Positions 30,958 to 42,383 of a stretch of DNA of 64,000 nucleotides are shown here, piece by piece. The notes beneath the pieces are model-generated. The model was given only the letters and a program-made list of their open reading frames with translations. It ran no database searches and was not told the origin of the DNA. Location of the stretch: the NCBI GenBank assembly GCA_039519185.1, contig CM076854.1, forward strand, positions 70,055,948 to 70,119,947, written 5' to 3'. The position numbers and the translations under genes are program-made. Position 1 is the first letter of the stretch, and each line of letters opens with the position of its first letter. The stretch comes from Astragalus membranaceus. Its lineage: Eukaryota; Streptophyta; Magnoliopsida; Fabales; Fabaceae.

Positions 30958-33204
30958 TGTAACACCCCGGTATTTCTAACATGTAGAAGCACCGAAATGC
31001 ACAACTAGCGGAATAATCAGAGGACACAGTTCCTGCTTATAATTGGACCAACAAACTTTTTCCGAAATAAACATAAGATCGGAATAATAACACTTCATAC
31101 AATAGAAGTCATTCGGCATACAACCGATCGGAGTACAACATCCGAGTCCAATACATAAAACAGAAACTGAAATAAGGTTTATACAACTTATACAACACAA
31201 GTTCGTACGACCCAAAGGTACAATAACAATAAAGTAAAACAGCTAGGTCTTCGGCGTCTCCAAGAGCATAGCACTACTCGTGCACAATAGCCTTCCTTTT
31301 TCCCTGCTTAGCTGAAAAACAACAACATATGATTGGGTGAGATAACATTATCTCAGTGAGTCCTACCGTGCCCCCTCACCGACACTCGGTTCAATTATCA
31401 AACCGTTTTCAAAAATTATTAGCTACCATGAGCTTATAATCGAAATGCCAAGCAAATCGTGTTCAGTAAGAAGTCTTATTTTTTTATAAGCATAAACCGA
31501 CTGCAATCCGTGCTAATCCCGGCAGCTTTTAAGAAGTCTTTTAACACCATAGCTTAACCGACTGCAATCCGTGCTAATCCCGGTAGCTACATCTTTTAAC
31601 ATAAGCTGACTGCAATCCATGCTAATCCCGGCAACCCGTGAGTTGACCACGCCAAAACACATTCAGGGCCTAGGTAAGGGGTCATGACTACCCTCCCTAG
31701 TATGCTACTTGTCGGATCGTCACCCAACGCGATATATGTATTACAATACATATCGATTCTCGAGAGTTAGATAATATATATATATCAACGATCACCAAAG
31801 GATCAAACATAAGCTTATGATACATGTTCCATTTCATTTCATAATCCGTTTATGAAGAATTCTATTAACTTCCAGAATTATAATTAATTCCAGGTCTTAT
31901 ATCCATATATAAGATCAGCCCATCCATTACTCGGTGTGCTCACACGTAATCTAGGATTTTCGTTCTCGACCAAAATAGGTTTCAAGACTCTTTTTCAAAA
32001 TATAGTTTGAACGGTTTGAAATTAGGTTTCCAATAGGTTGATAGCTTTAAAATAGTTTGAGGAAGGGATTAGGAAAGGTTCGGGATTGAACGGAGCGTTG
32101 AACGAGCAAAAACGGAATTACGCATCAAAAGGGTCACAGTGGCGCGCGGCGCGCAACCCACACGTGACTGGCGCGCGACTTGACAAAAGCGCAGCCCAGA
32201 ATCACGCACGGCGCGCGACTCCCGCGTGAACGGCACGCGAATGGACAGAACCCAAATTCAATAGTGGCGCGCGGCGCGCGACCTGCGCGCGAATGGCGCG
32301 CTAGTGGACAGAACCACCAGTCTGATGCCCAACTCAAAATTTTCTCACTTTCGTTCTCCGTTCGCTCTCGATTCGATTCCTAATTTCCGTTCCACCTGAA
32401 ACCCAGAAAATTGGCAATATCCCAGAGTACATTTCAAATGCAAAAACATTGTCAAAAATCGTTTCAATTCGCTTATGATTCTCGACACCGTAAAGTGTCA
32501 ATTTCTCCAAAACTCAGAATTTGTTTTCAAACACCTTAAAGAATCGGTTTCCAATAAAATTTCAGAATATACCAAGGTTCAAAACATTCAATTTATTCCC
32601 CTAATCGTGAGTAGAACTCACCCGTTGACGATCGTTCTAGGAGTTCCAATGAACGCGCGATGACCGAAACGAGAGAATTCACGAACGGCACCGAAGAGCA
32701 CCTACCGAAACTTCAGAACAGCAACCCAAATCTTTCACCACTTGGAGCTTCATGGGCATCAATGGAGATGAGAGAAAGAGTGAGAATCAAGCTTTGAAAG
32801 TGGTACCATTGGAAAGGAAATCGAAAATGGAGTGGAGAGGAGGTTAAAACACTTACATGCAAGAAGGATTTGAGATGAGCTCCTCCTTCCTCCTCTTCCT
32901 CTTCCACGCCCTCTCTCCCCCTTATTCTTCAGCTTTTCAATTTCTGAAATTTGGTGGAATGGCCAAGTGTGGCTGGAGTTTATGAATTAGGGAGTATATA
33001 TATTGGGGGTGTGAATTGACCAATTTGCCCTTCAGCTTAAAATGCCTAATTAAATTATGACCAAGCACAATTAATTAGTGAATGGGGGTTATTTTGAGGA
33101 TTTTCTCGATTATAAATACCCGGGACACGAATAATTATTCCCATAAATAATTACTCGGTCCTAGATACTATAATACGAGTCTTTAAAAATTAGGTGTGTT
33201 ACAA
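30958..33204 (-). repeat. 3' LTR of element Z
   Basis: 2247 bp, TGTAACACACC to GGGGTGTTACA on the minus strand. It has a TATATATA run at about 32995-33003, a pyrimidine/purine leader, a donor ATG|TAAGTG-like site at about 32856, GCGCGC-rich near-palindromes (32138-32310), repeated CCGGGATTAGCACGG-type segments (31495-31650) and an acceptor TTTTTCAG at 31312. Confidence 0.85.
32138..32310 (-). repeat. GCGCGCCGCGCGCCA-type GC-rich repeat in the Z LTR
   Basis: About four alternating copies of GGCGCGCGGCGCGC and TGGCGCGCGA separated by 25-40 bp. The open frames here are repeat products. Confidence 0.75.
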
Positions 33205-36002
33205 TCTCCCCAACTTTTAAAAATTTTGTCCTCAAAATTGACAGGACGCACCTTAGAGAAAAGATATGGATAGCGAGTCCGCATGTCCTCCTCCAACTCC
33301 CAAGTGGCCTCCTCGGCTGTGAAGCCATCCCAGACTACCTTGACAATTGGGATTGTTCGAGAACGCGGAGCTTTCATACCACGCACCAAGATATAGCTAG
33401 GATGAGGTTGGAAGGATAAATCTGGTCGAAGATCGATCTCATCGACACTCAGCGGCTGAAGTGGATCAGGGATATATTTTCTCAGCTGAGATACATGAAA
33501 GACATCATGTAGATTGGATAGAGCAGGAGATAAGGCAAGACGATACGCAAGTGGCCCAACGCGCTCGATAATTTGGAAAGGTCCAACGTACCGAGGGCTG
33601 AGTTTCTTCGTTCGTAACGCCCTACCCGTGCCTATCGTTGGAGAAATCTTCAAAAATACATGATCACCAACCTCAAACTCCAAAGGTCTCCTTCGGTTGT
33701 CGGCGTAGCTCTTTTGCCTACTCTGTGCGACCTTCATCCTTTCTTGAATCAACTTGACTCTTTCTGTGGTCTCCCGGACCATGTCCGGCCCCAAAAACTT
33801 GTTTTCGCCGATATCATACCAACATAGTGGGGTCCTACACTTTCTCCCATAAAGTGCCTCAAACGGTGTCATACCGATGCTTGAATGATAACTGTTGTTG
33901 TAAGCAAATTCATTCAATGGAAGATGATCTTCCCACTTCTTACCGTTGCCCAATACACATGCCCGCAACATATCTTCTAGAGTCTGAATGGTCCTCTCTG
34001 TCTGACCATCCGTCTGAGGATGATAAGCCGTGCTAAGAAGTACCCTCGTCCCCATAGCTTCATTCAGCGCTCTCCAAAACCTAGATGTGAACTTAGGATC
34101 TCTGTCTGACACTATAGTAGTCGGAACCCCGTGCAATCTGACGATGTTCCTCATATATTCCTCGGCCAACCTTTACACTTTGAAATTCGATCGAACAGGG
34201 ATAAAGTGAGCAGACTTTGTCAGTCGGTCCACTACTACCCAAATAGAATCATTGCCGGCCTGCGACCTCGGCAGACCCATAACAAAATCCATAGAGATAT
34301 CTTCCCATTTCCAAACAGGAATATCCAACGGTTGCAACTGACCACCTGGCCTTCGGTGTTCCGCCTTAACCTTCTGACAGGTTAAGCACCGAGAAACAAA
34401 TTCAGCAACTTCGGCCTCCATCCCAGGCCACCAATACAACGTCTTCAAATCTCGGTACATCTTGGTAGATCCAGGATGTACAGAATACTTACTTCTGTGA
34501 GCTTCTTCCAAAACTTGACCTTTGACTTCCAGGTCATTCGGCATACAAATTCTGCCTTTAAAGCATAAGACACCATCACTATCCTCAGTGAAATCCGGTG
34601 ATCCTCTTTGAGATTGCAACCTCACATCCGCTCCCTGAGCCATACGGATTTGTTCTCGCAACACACTTGCTATCTGAATATGTCGTAATACCAGACGGTC
34701 TTTCTTCCTTGCTACCTTGAGCTTCAAGTCTCGGAATGACTCCAACAAAGCCATTTCGTGAACCATTAATCTTGCAGCGTGGATAGACTTCCTGCTCAGG
34801 GCGTCTGCCACCACATTGGCTTTCCCAGGGTGATACTTCAATTCGAAGTCGTAGTCCTTCAAAAATTCAGTCCACCTTCTCTGTCTGTTATTCAACTCTT
34901 TTGGTCAAACAGATATTTCAAGCTCTTGTGATCACTAAAAACTTCGAAACGAGAACCGTAACGGTAGTGTCTCCAAATCTTTAGTGCAAACACAATTGCT
35001 GCAAGTTCCAAATCGTGAGTCGGGTAATTTCGCTCATGCGTCTTCAATTGCCTAGATGCATAGGCTACCACATGCTGATTCTGCATAAGGACGCATCCTA
35101 AACCCTTCCCGGAGGCATCACTGTAAATCTGAAATCCCAATGACGGATCCGGAAGAATTAGAATCGGAGCAGAAGTCAACTTCTCCTTTAATCCAAGAAA
35201 ACACTCTTCACAATCAGCATCCCAAGTAAACGGTTGGTTCTTGCGAGTCAATCGAGTAAGTGGAAGAACCAATTGTGAAAAGCCTTCGATAAACCTTCTG
35301 TAATATCCGGCCAAACCCAAGAAGCTTCTTATCTCAGTCACTGATGTCGGTCGCTCCCAATTCAACACCGCTTCCACTTTACTCGGATCTACTGCAACTC
35401 CTTCCTCAGAAATCACATGACCCAAAAACTTAACTTCTGACATCCAAAAGTCACACTTGGACGGCTTGGCATAGAGCTGCTTCTCTCGGAGTACTCCCAG
35501 GACAAAGCGGAGATGCTGGGCATGCTCCTCAATTGACTTGGAGTAAACCAAGATATCATCAATGAACACAACCACAAATTGATCTAAGTAGGAATGGAAT
35601 ACTCTGTTCATGTAATCCATGAACACGGCAGGAGCGTTAGTCAGTCCAAAGGGCATCACCACAAACTCGTAGTGTCCGTACCTCGTACGAAAGGCGGTCT
35701 TCGGGATGTCTAAGGCTCTTACCCTGATCTGATGGTATCCTGACCTTAGATCAATTTTGGAGAAAACTTTAGCACCTCTGAGCTGGTCAAGCAAGTCATC
35801 TATCCTTGGCAATGGATACTTGTTCTTGATAGTTATCTTGTTAAGCTGACGATAGTCGATGCATAATCTCATGCTTCCATCTTTCTTCTTTACCAATAAC
35901 ACTGGAGCACCCCACGGAGAAGCACTCGGCCTTATAAACTGTTTAGAGATTAATTCCTCCAGCTGAGACTTCAACTCTTTTAATTCAAGAGGCGACATTC
36001 GA
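33183..36002 (-). pseudogene. Z pol fragment: reverse transcriptase, RNase H, integrase, chromodomain
   Basis: On the minus strand the frame begins abruptly in reverse transcriptase, just before MSPLELKELK, and keeps the FIDD active site, the RNase H segment (IYSDASGKGLG), the integrase zinc finger and DDE core, the GPY/F module and the chromodomain (VKVVWDGFTAEEATWELEED). A 1-bp deletion at about 34896-34900 shifts the frame after RNase H, and an in-frame TAA at about 34173-34175 interrupts integrase. It lacks gag and protease. The copy is dead, but its protein is close to Y. Confidence 0.88.
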
Positions 36003-36003
36003 T

Positions 36004-37454
36004 AACTGTTTTCGCTATATCTTTTGACTCAGACATCCGCTTTGAACGATTCAAAAAGCATTGTGAAGCATTTTCAGTTGTCCATTTGCGTGTCCCATTT
36101 TTAAAAATAAAAACTTATTATTTCTGAAGGTTGCTGGGGCGCCCCAGGTGGCTGTTCCCGGTGATCGTTGCTGTGACAATGAAAAGATGTTTTGGGTGTC
36201 TTTAAAAATTCCCTTTTTGCGTACGACCGGTGGTTTTAACGAAGTAATGTCAAAAATGATGATTTTGACGATGATGCCCCTAGTGGCTAGTTAAATGACT
36301 GTTTTGCCCTTAGTGGCTAATATTATTTATAAATGACGTGTAAATGACTGTTTTGCCCTTAGTGGCTAATATTATTTATAAATGACGTGTAAATGACTGT
36401 TTTGCCCTTAGTGGCTAATATTATTTACAATGACGTGTAAATGACTGTTTTGCCCTTAGTGGCTATTATTATTTATAATGAAGTGTAAATGACGATGATG
36501 CCCTTGGTGGCTAGTAAATGACGTTTTGCCCTCAGTGGCTATTGTTTGAGTTGATGATAATTATGTGTAAGTGACGATGAAACCCAGTGACGTTTAAGGC
36601 CCGAAAGGCTAAGTGATGTTAAGGTCTAAAAGGCCAAGTGACGTTATGTGTAAATTGTGAATTGACAGGTGCTGTGCTTCTTGGGAGCAAACCGGTAAGT
36701 GACGAGTCGCATAGTTGACTATGATTTGGGTATTGGTGTATTTGTGTGTTTGTGAGTGGTGCATGTCATAGTGTCTCATGCCCCATATGCATAAACCCAG
36801 TGACGTTTTGAGGCCCATGTGGCTAAGTGACGATGAGGCCTTAAGGGCTAAGCGACGTTTGTGAAAAGGTACCTCATGCATATGCCCGCGAGTGGGTTGC
36901 ATTTCATATGCCTACATGACATAGTGATTGGTTATTGTGGTGATGTGATCGAGGATTTGTGATGTGATTCATTTAGAGCTGTTACCTGACTTATTATTTA
37001 TCATATGATTTATTATATGAATTGAATTGGACTCACCCTTCTGTTTGAATGTTACCCCCATGCGGTAACGTGCAGGTGATTGCGAGTGAAGGACTAGGTA
37101 CCTTCACTAATTCGAGTCGAGTCGTCACGCTCTGATACGTAGCACTCAGGGGGTGGGATGAACTTTATGTTATGGATGTTTTTGGTTGTTAAGTTTTATT
37201 GACAATTCTGTTTTGTTTTACTATTCCGCTGCTTAGATGATTTTATTGACGTTGAGTATTATTGCGATGATAACTGTGGTTTTTGAGATTCGCCTTTTGT
37301 GATGTGCTACGTAATACCTGGTTAATATGTTTTGAGCTGTTTTATTAAGAAGTGTGGTTTTATTGAAGTATGTGTAATATCCCTTGTGCGAAACAAAATT
37401 TTGAAAACTCTGATATTTTCCAATTAAATTAATGGGTAGAAAAGGGGTGTTACA
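36004..37454 (+). repeat. Second LTR of element X (left-truncated, right end complete)
   Basis: It starts inside the LTR (matching about 1850 onward) and ends GGTGTTACA. It includes the 49-bp repeats, the 232 bp missing beside Og, the acceptor-like GTGCAG at about 37075 and the same end as 30184-30936. The next five bases, CTAGG, are a likely target duplication in W. Confidence 0.88.
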
Positions 37455-39410
37455 CTAGGCGCCCAGTATTGTTCCCTGTTGCTGAAACTGGCGCCCTAGG
37501 CGCCCAGTACCTGTGATGTTGCTGTAGTTGGCGCCCTAGGCGCCCAGTCCCTGTTGTATTGCTGAAACTGGCGCCTTAGGCGCCCAGTCCCTACTGATGT
37601 TGCTAAAGCTGGCGCCCTAGGTGCCCAGTGCCTGTTGACGTTGCTGAAGTTGGCGCCCTAGGCGCCCAGTCCCTGTTGCGTTGCTGAATCTGGCGCCCTA
37701 GGCTCCCTGTGACTTGTGTTTGTTGCTTGCGGATGATGGCGCCCTATCCCTAGACACCATGCTCTATTTTGTAGCTGTTGGTGTTGGCGCCCTGTCCCTA
37801 GGCGACACACCCTCTTTCTGTGTTGTTGGTGTTGGCGCCCTATCCCCAGGCGCCACACCCTATTCCTGTGTGGCTGATGATGGCGCCCTGTCCCTAGGCG
37901 CCATGCTCTATTTTATTGTCGCTGGTTTGGCGCCCTGTCCCTAGGCGCCACACCCTATTTCTGTGTTGCTGGTTGCTGCTGTTGTTGTGTTGTGTTGCTG
38001 CTGCTGTTGCTGTGTTGTGTTGCTGCTGCTGTTGCTGTGCTGTGTTGCTGTGCTGTGTTGCTGCTGCTGTGCTGTGTTGCTGTGCTGTGTTGCTGCTCCT
38101 GTTGCTGTGCTGTGTTGCTGCTGCTGTTGTTGTGCTGTGTTGCTGCTGTTGTTGTGCTCTGTTGCTGCTGCTGTTGCTGTGCTGTCGTTGCTGTGTTGCT
38201 GTTGTTGTTGTTGCTGTTGTTACCTGTGTTGCTGTTGCTGTGCTGCTGTTGCTGTGTTGCTGTTGCCGTTGGTACCATTGTTGCTGTTGTTGCAGTGTTG
38301 CTGTTGCTGTTGCCGTTGTTGCCATTGTTGCTGCTGCCGTTGTCGCTATTTTTGCTGTGGTCGCAGTGTTGCTGTTGCTGTTGTTTGCTATTGTTGAAAG
38401 TTGCTAGCATATTGCGATGTTGCCAAAATGTTGAAAGTTGCTAAAATATTGCGATGTTGCCAACATGTTGAAAATTGCTAAGTTGTAAATTGTTGACGAC
38501 GAAGGTTGTACGCAGACGAATTTGCCTCTATTGATTGGCAGGTGATGTGTTGTAGGCCTACGGCCAATGTTGCTTTCCGATGTTGTTGCGTTGCTATGTA
38601 ACCGTTGTTATTTGTTTGTGCATTTACATAGTGTCGCTTGCATAGCATATTTTTACGATGGAGCTATGCTCAAACCACGATGGCCTGGATTGGCAAACCA
38701 CGACGACGATGTTGCGATGTTGATGCCCCTATTTACGGGTTTGATTTATGGTACCACATGCATTATAGGGCGGTGGCCCTGAGTCGAGTCACATTCTGCA
38801 TTCATGTTGCATATTTATACGATCGAAATGATTTTGACTGTCGTGACGTAATGACTTGACCGTTGTGATATGATGATATTGACCGTTGTGATATGATGAT
38901 ATTGACTGTTGTGAAATGATGATCTGATGTCCTAGCCTGATATATATTGTCTTTAATATGATTCATTATATGGTTCGATATCTCACCCCTTTTGTTTGAT
39001 TGTTACCCATATGTTGGTAACGTGCAGGTAACCTCGAATGAATGCCGTTGTACCTTCATTTGATCGAGTCGGTGTCGTCGCTCTGATACGTAGCACTCGG
39101 GGGGATGAACGTTTATTTATGTTATTTAAGTTGTTTACTGTTGGATTTTGAGTTATGAATTTCGCATAGTTGCCACGATTGTTTAGTCGAACCGTTTGAA
39201 TTTCTGCTGTGTAGTTAAAAGAAGTTTGACTTGTTTTGAAATGTTGTTTTGTCGGTTCATCCGAAAGCGCTATGTATCTGTTTTCAAAAGCGAATTAACC
39301 CGTCTATTGTTTTCACGAAGCAAATGTGGCACTCCATTGTTTGTTGAAAAAGATTTTTATGAACTCTGATATTTTTGCATTATTTTGCCGGGTAGAAATG
39401 GGGTGTTACA
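37455..39410 (+). repeat. W 5' LTR, right part
   Basis: It aligns with 41964-43815 of the 3' LTR: GGCGCCCTAGGCGCC repeats, TTGCTG expansion, then the unique end GGGTGTTACA. The acceptor-like ACGTGCAG is at about 39020-39027. Confidence 0.88.
37966..38400 (+). repeat. TTGCTG/GTGCTG microsatellite in the W 5' LTR
   Basis: Over 400 bp of TTGCTGCTG, TGTGCTGTG and related trinucleotide-phase units. It yields long Cys/Leu/Val frames on one strand and Gln/Ser/Asn frames on the other; none is a gene. Confidence 0.9.
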
Positions 39411-39414
39411 TTAG

Positions 39415-39426
39415 TGGTATCAGAGC
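39415..39426 (+). other. Primer binding site of W
   Basis: TGGTATCAGAGC, 4 bp after the LTR end, for initiator tRNA-Met. Confidence 0.85.
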
Positions 39427-39528
39427 AGTTTCGGTCTGTCCGGCCAAGTTGTTAAGTTATTGTGTCATTGACGATCAAGTATTGTCAATTAGTTCTAACT
39501 GTTGCTTATGTTGAAGTGATTAGTTGAG

Positions 39529-41217
39529 ATGGCTGGAAGGAACGATGCTGCTATTGCTGCTGCGTTGGCTGCTATGGCTCAGGCCGTGGAGGGTCAGCAG
39601 AATGCTGGTGAGAATGCTGAGTCTCGTAGTTTGGCGACCTTTCAAAGGGAGAATCCGCCTAATTTCAAAGGCAAGTATAATCCTGATGGAGCGTTGGCTT
39701 GGCTGAAGGAGATGGAGAGGATCTTCTGTGTGATGGACTGCACTCCAGTGCAGAAGGTTCGTTATGGTACTCATATGTTGGCAGAAGAAGCTGATTACTG
39801 GTGGTTAGAGACTAGTCAAAGGTTGGTAGCTGCAAGTGAAGAGGTCACTTGGGTTGTGTTCCGTAGGGAATTTACGAGGAAGTATTATCCGGAAGATGTT
39901 CGGGGTAAGAAGGAAATTGAGTTCCTTGAGCTGAAGCAAGGAAAACTGTCGGTCACTGAGTATGCTGCTAAGTTTGTGGAGTTGGCTAAGTTTTATCCGC
40001 ACTACAGTGAAGCAACAGCTGAATTTTCGAAGTGTATCAAGTTTGAGAACATATTGGGACCAGAGATCAAGAAGGCCATTAGATATCAGAAGATCCGTGT
40101 CTTTGCTGATTTGATTGACGGCTGCAGGATCTACGAGGAGGATAGCAATGCTCATTATAAGATTGTTAACGAGAAGAGGAGCAAGTCTCAGAGTCGTGGT
40201 AAGCCGTATGATGCTCCTGCTGGTAGAGGTGAACCGAAAGCTGCTGATGGTAAGAGGACTAGTGGGGGAGATGCTTCGGCTGGTATCGTGTGTTTCAGAT
40301 GTGGCGAAGCTGGTCATAAGAGTAATGCGTGCAAAGCTGGGGCGAAGAGGTGTTTCCGTTGCGGTAAGATCGGGCATGAGGCGTCCGGGTGTGAGCATAA
40401 GGAGGTGGTTTGTTTCAATTGTGGCGAAGGAGGGCACATCAGTAGTCAGTGTCAGAAACCGAAGAAGGAACGAGCTGGTGGAAAAGTGTTCGCTTTGGCA
40501 GGGACAGAGACTTCTAAGGAGGGCGGACTTATTAGAAGTACATGCTTCATTAATGGTGTTCCTCTAACTTATATTGTTGATACTGGTGCTACTCTTTGTT
40601 TTATCGCTGCTGATTGTGTTGAAAGATTGGATCTTGCGTTGTCTTCTATGAATGGAGAAATGGTTGTCGACACTCCAGCTAATGGGTCGGTGACTACTTC
40701 TCTTGTGTGTTCTGGGTGTCCCTTGTCGATTTTCGATAGAGACTTTATCGTTGATTTAATTTGGTTGCCGTTAAGCGGAGCGGATGTGATCTTAGGTATG
40801 AACTGGTTAGAGTATAACCATGCCCATATTAATTGTCATAGCAAGTCTGTAAGTTTTTCTACTCCTGAAGAGGAGGGAGCTGGTTTGTTGTCTGCTAGAC
40901 AATCGCGGAAATTAATTTGGGAGCAAGGGAAAACTTCGCAAAGTAGACAGAAGAGTTATCATGATAAGCAAAGGGAGGATTTGAAATTTCAAGCGTATGA
41001 TGTGCGAGTACGGGATAATCTCACTGTGGAGACGATGCCTGTGCGTATCGAGGATCATGAGGTGAAGGCTCTAAGAGGTAAGGAGATCACTTTGGTGAAA
41101 GTAGTCTGGTTGGGAGCTGCCAGAGAAAGCATGACGTGGGCGCTGGAAAGCAAGATGCGGGAGTCTTATCCAGAGTTGTTCGAATCAGGTGAATTTTCGA
41201 GGACAAAAATATTCTAA
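39529..41217 (+). CDS. Gag-protease fused in frame to integrase tail and chromodomain (562 aa)
   Basis: Starts at ATG 39529 and ends TAA just before the polypurine tract. Residues about 40-210 are the Gag region. Three CCHC zinc knuckles follow at 255-268, 275-288 and 295-308, then an aspartic protease with DTG at 351-353 and ILGMNWL at 421-427. Near residue 466 the frame passes straight into the integrase tail (SQSRQKSYHDK), and near 490 it skips again to the tail shared with X (VRDNLTVETMPV and VKVVWLGAARESMTWALE). Reverse transcriptase, RNase H and the integrase core are gone, yet both junctions keep the frame. It could still make virus-like particles and carry RNA if enzymes came from a relative. 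Three knuckles is more than the one seen in Y. Confidence 0.88.
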   Translation: MAGRNDAAIAAALAAMAQAVEGQQNAGENAESRSLATFQRENPPNFKGKYNPDGALAWLKEMERIFCVMDCTPVQKVRYGTHMLAEEADYWWLETSQRLVAASEEVTWVVFRREFTRKYYPEDVRGKKEIEFLELKQGKLSVTEYAAKFVELAKFYPHYSEATAEFSKCIKFENILGPEIKKAIRYQKIRVFADLIDGCRIYEEDSNAHYKIVNEKRSKSQSRGKPYDAPAGRGEPKAADGKRTSGGDASAGIVCFRCGEAGHKSNACKAGAKRCFRCGKIGHEASGCEHKEVVCFNCGEGGHISSQCQKPKKERAGGKVFALAGTETSKEGGLIRSTCFINGVPLTYIVDTGATLCFIAADCVERLDLALSSMNGEMVVDTPANGSVTTSLVCSGCPLSIFDRDFIVDLIWLPLSGADVILGMNWLEYNHAHINCHSKSVSFSTPEEEGAGLLSARQSRKLIWEQGKTSQSRQKSYHDKQREDLKFQAYDVRVRDNLTVETMPVRIEDHEVKALRGKEITLVKVVWLGAARESMTWALESKMRESYPELFESGEFSRTKIF

Positions 41218-41229
41218 GTGGGGGAGAGT
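41218..41229 (+). other. W polypurine tract
   Basis: GTGGGGGAGAGT before TGTAACGCCCC, identical to that of X. Confidence 0.8.
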
Positions 41230-41793
41230 TGTAACGCCCCAAAATTTAATTAATTATTTAATTGAATTGTTTGGGAATTTAATTGGTAGAAAAATAATAG
41301 AATAATAATAATGCTAGTATATGTGGGCCTATTGTTAGGGTTGGGAGTAGTAAAATGTGAAGTGTTAAGTGAGGCCCATGATGTAAATCGCATAAGCTAT
41401 AGAAAAGCCCATAAAATTTAATAAGTATAAATAAGAGGTATTTAGGGTTTGGCTCGTTTACAAAGAACAAAAAAAATAGAATTAGAGAGAAGAGAAGAGG
41501 GAGAGAGCGACGGCCAAGAGGAGAGAAGAAGGAGAGAGCGACGCCAAGAGGAGAGAGAAGACTAGGGTTCGTGATCTTCTAAGGCTAAGGTAAGGGTGGG
41601 ATTCAAGCTTTATAATGGGGTATATGAATTACTTTATGTGGGGGTTAGGATTTGACGATTGTCATAGGTATGATCATATATGTTGTGAATGCCTTGTTGA
41701 ATAATTATGTTCGTGTGATTGATATTCCTATGCCCTAGGATTATTCTTGTATTTTGCCATGATCATGAGAATTCGAATTGATATGCTGAAAGT

Positions 41794-42370
41794 GGCGCCC
41801 TAGGCGCCCAATGCTGTTTTTGATGTTGCTGGAAGTGGCGCCCTAGGCGCCCAATGCTGTTTTTGATGTTGCTGGAAGTGGCACCCTAGGCGCCCAATGT
41901 TGTTTTTGATGTTGCTGAAAGTGGCGCCCTAGGCGCCCAGTATTGTTTGTGTTGCTGAGAATGGTGCCCTAGGCGCCCAGTGTTGTTCCCTGTTGCTGAA
42001 ACTGGCTCCCAGTACCTGTGATGTTGCTGCAGTTGGCGCCCTAGGCGCCCAGTCCCTGTTGTATTGCTGAAACTGGCGCCTTAGGCGCCTAGTCCCTACT
42101 GATGTTGCCGAAGCGGGCGCCCTAGGCGCCCAGTCCCTGTTACATTGCTGAATCTGGCGCCCTATCCCTAGGCGCCATGCTCTATTTTGTTGCTGTTGGT
42201 GTTGGCGCCCTGTCCCTAGGCGCCACACCCTATTTTTGTGCTGTTGGTGTTGGCGCCCTGTCCCCAGGCGCCACACCCTATTCCTGTGTGGCTGATGATG
42301 GCGCCCTGTCCCTAGGTGCCAAGCTCTATTTTATTGTTGCTGGTTTGGCGCCCTTTCCCTAGGCGCCACA
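41794..42370 (+). repeat. GGCGCCCTAGGCGCC repeat array in the W 3' LTR
   Basis: About a dozen copies, spaced 45-60 bp, of GGCGCC(C/T)TAGGCGCC or GGCGCCCTGTCCCTAGGCGCC. Each half is the inverse of the other. An equivalent array is at 37455-37960. Confidence 0.85.
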
Positions 42371-42383
42371 CCCTATTTCTGTG

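Larger units (their letters stand above)
30958..36003 (-). mobile_element. Element Z: 5'-truncated Tekay-like chromovirus, minus strand
   Basis: Read on the minus strand, a partial pol (36002 down to 33183) is followed by a polypurine tract and a complete 3' LTR (33204-30958). The 5' LTR, gag, protease and the start of reverse transcriptase are missing, and the break joins X LTR sequence at about 36003. The five bases AGTTC before 30958 would be one target duplication; its partner is lost. Confidence 0.85.
1..37454 (+). mobile_element. Element X: Tekay-like Ty3/gypsy chromovirus, remains of a tandem copy, heavily interrupted
   Basis: X is seen as the end of its pol frame (1-843), a polypurine tract, one LTR (856-2317 and 30184-30936, split by Og), a tRNA-Met primer binding site (30941-30952) and a second LTR truncated on its left (36004-37454). 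An LTR with a polypurine tract before it and a primer binding site after it is shared by two internal regions, so X was a tandem dimer. Its internal DNA after the binding site is lost or replaced by Z. The right end is followed by CTAGG and then W LTR sequence, so X appears to lie inside the W 5' LTR. Its left end is outside the window. Confidence 0.8.

Noticed and set aside
32134..32383. Arg/Ala-rich frames on both strands
   Set aside because: They are translations of the GCGCGC repeat in the Z LTR.
37916..38444. Long overlapping frames rich in Cys, Leu and Val (plus) or Gln, Ser, Asn (minus)
   Set aside because: They are translations of the TTGCTG microsatellite in W; they are open in several frames at once and lack any domain. 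The same applies to 42316-42796.
38488..39420. Possible small host gene between the W microsatellite and gag
   Set aside because: The stretch is repeated in the W 3' LTR (42880-43815), so it is LTR sequence.
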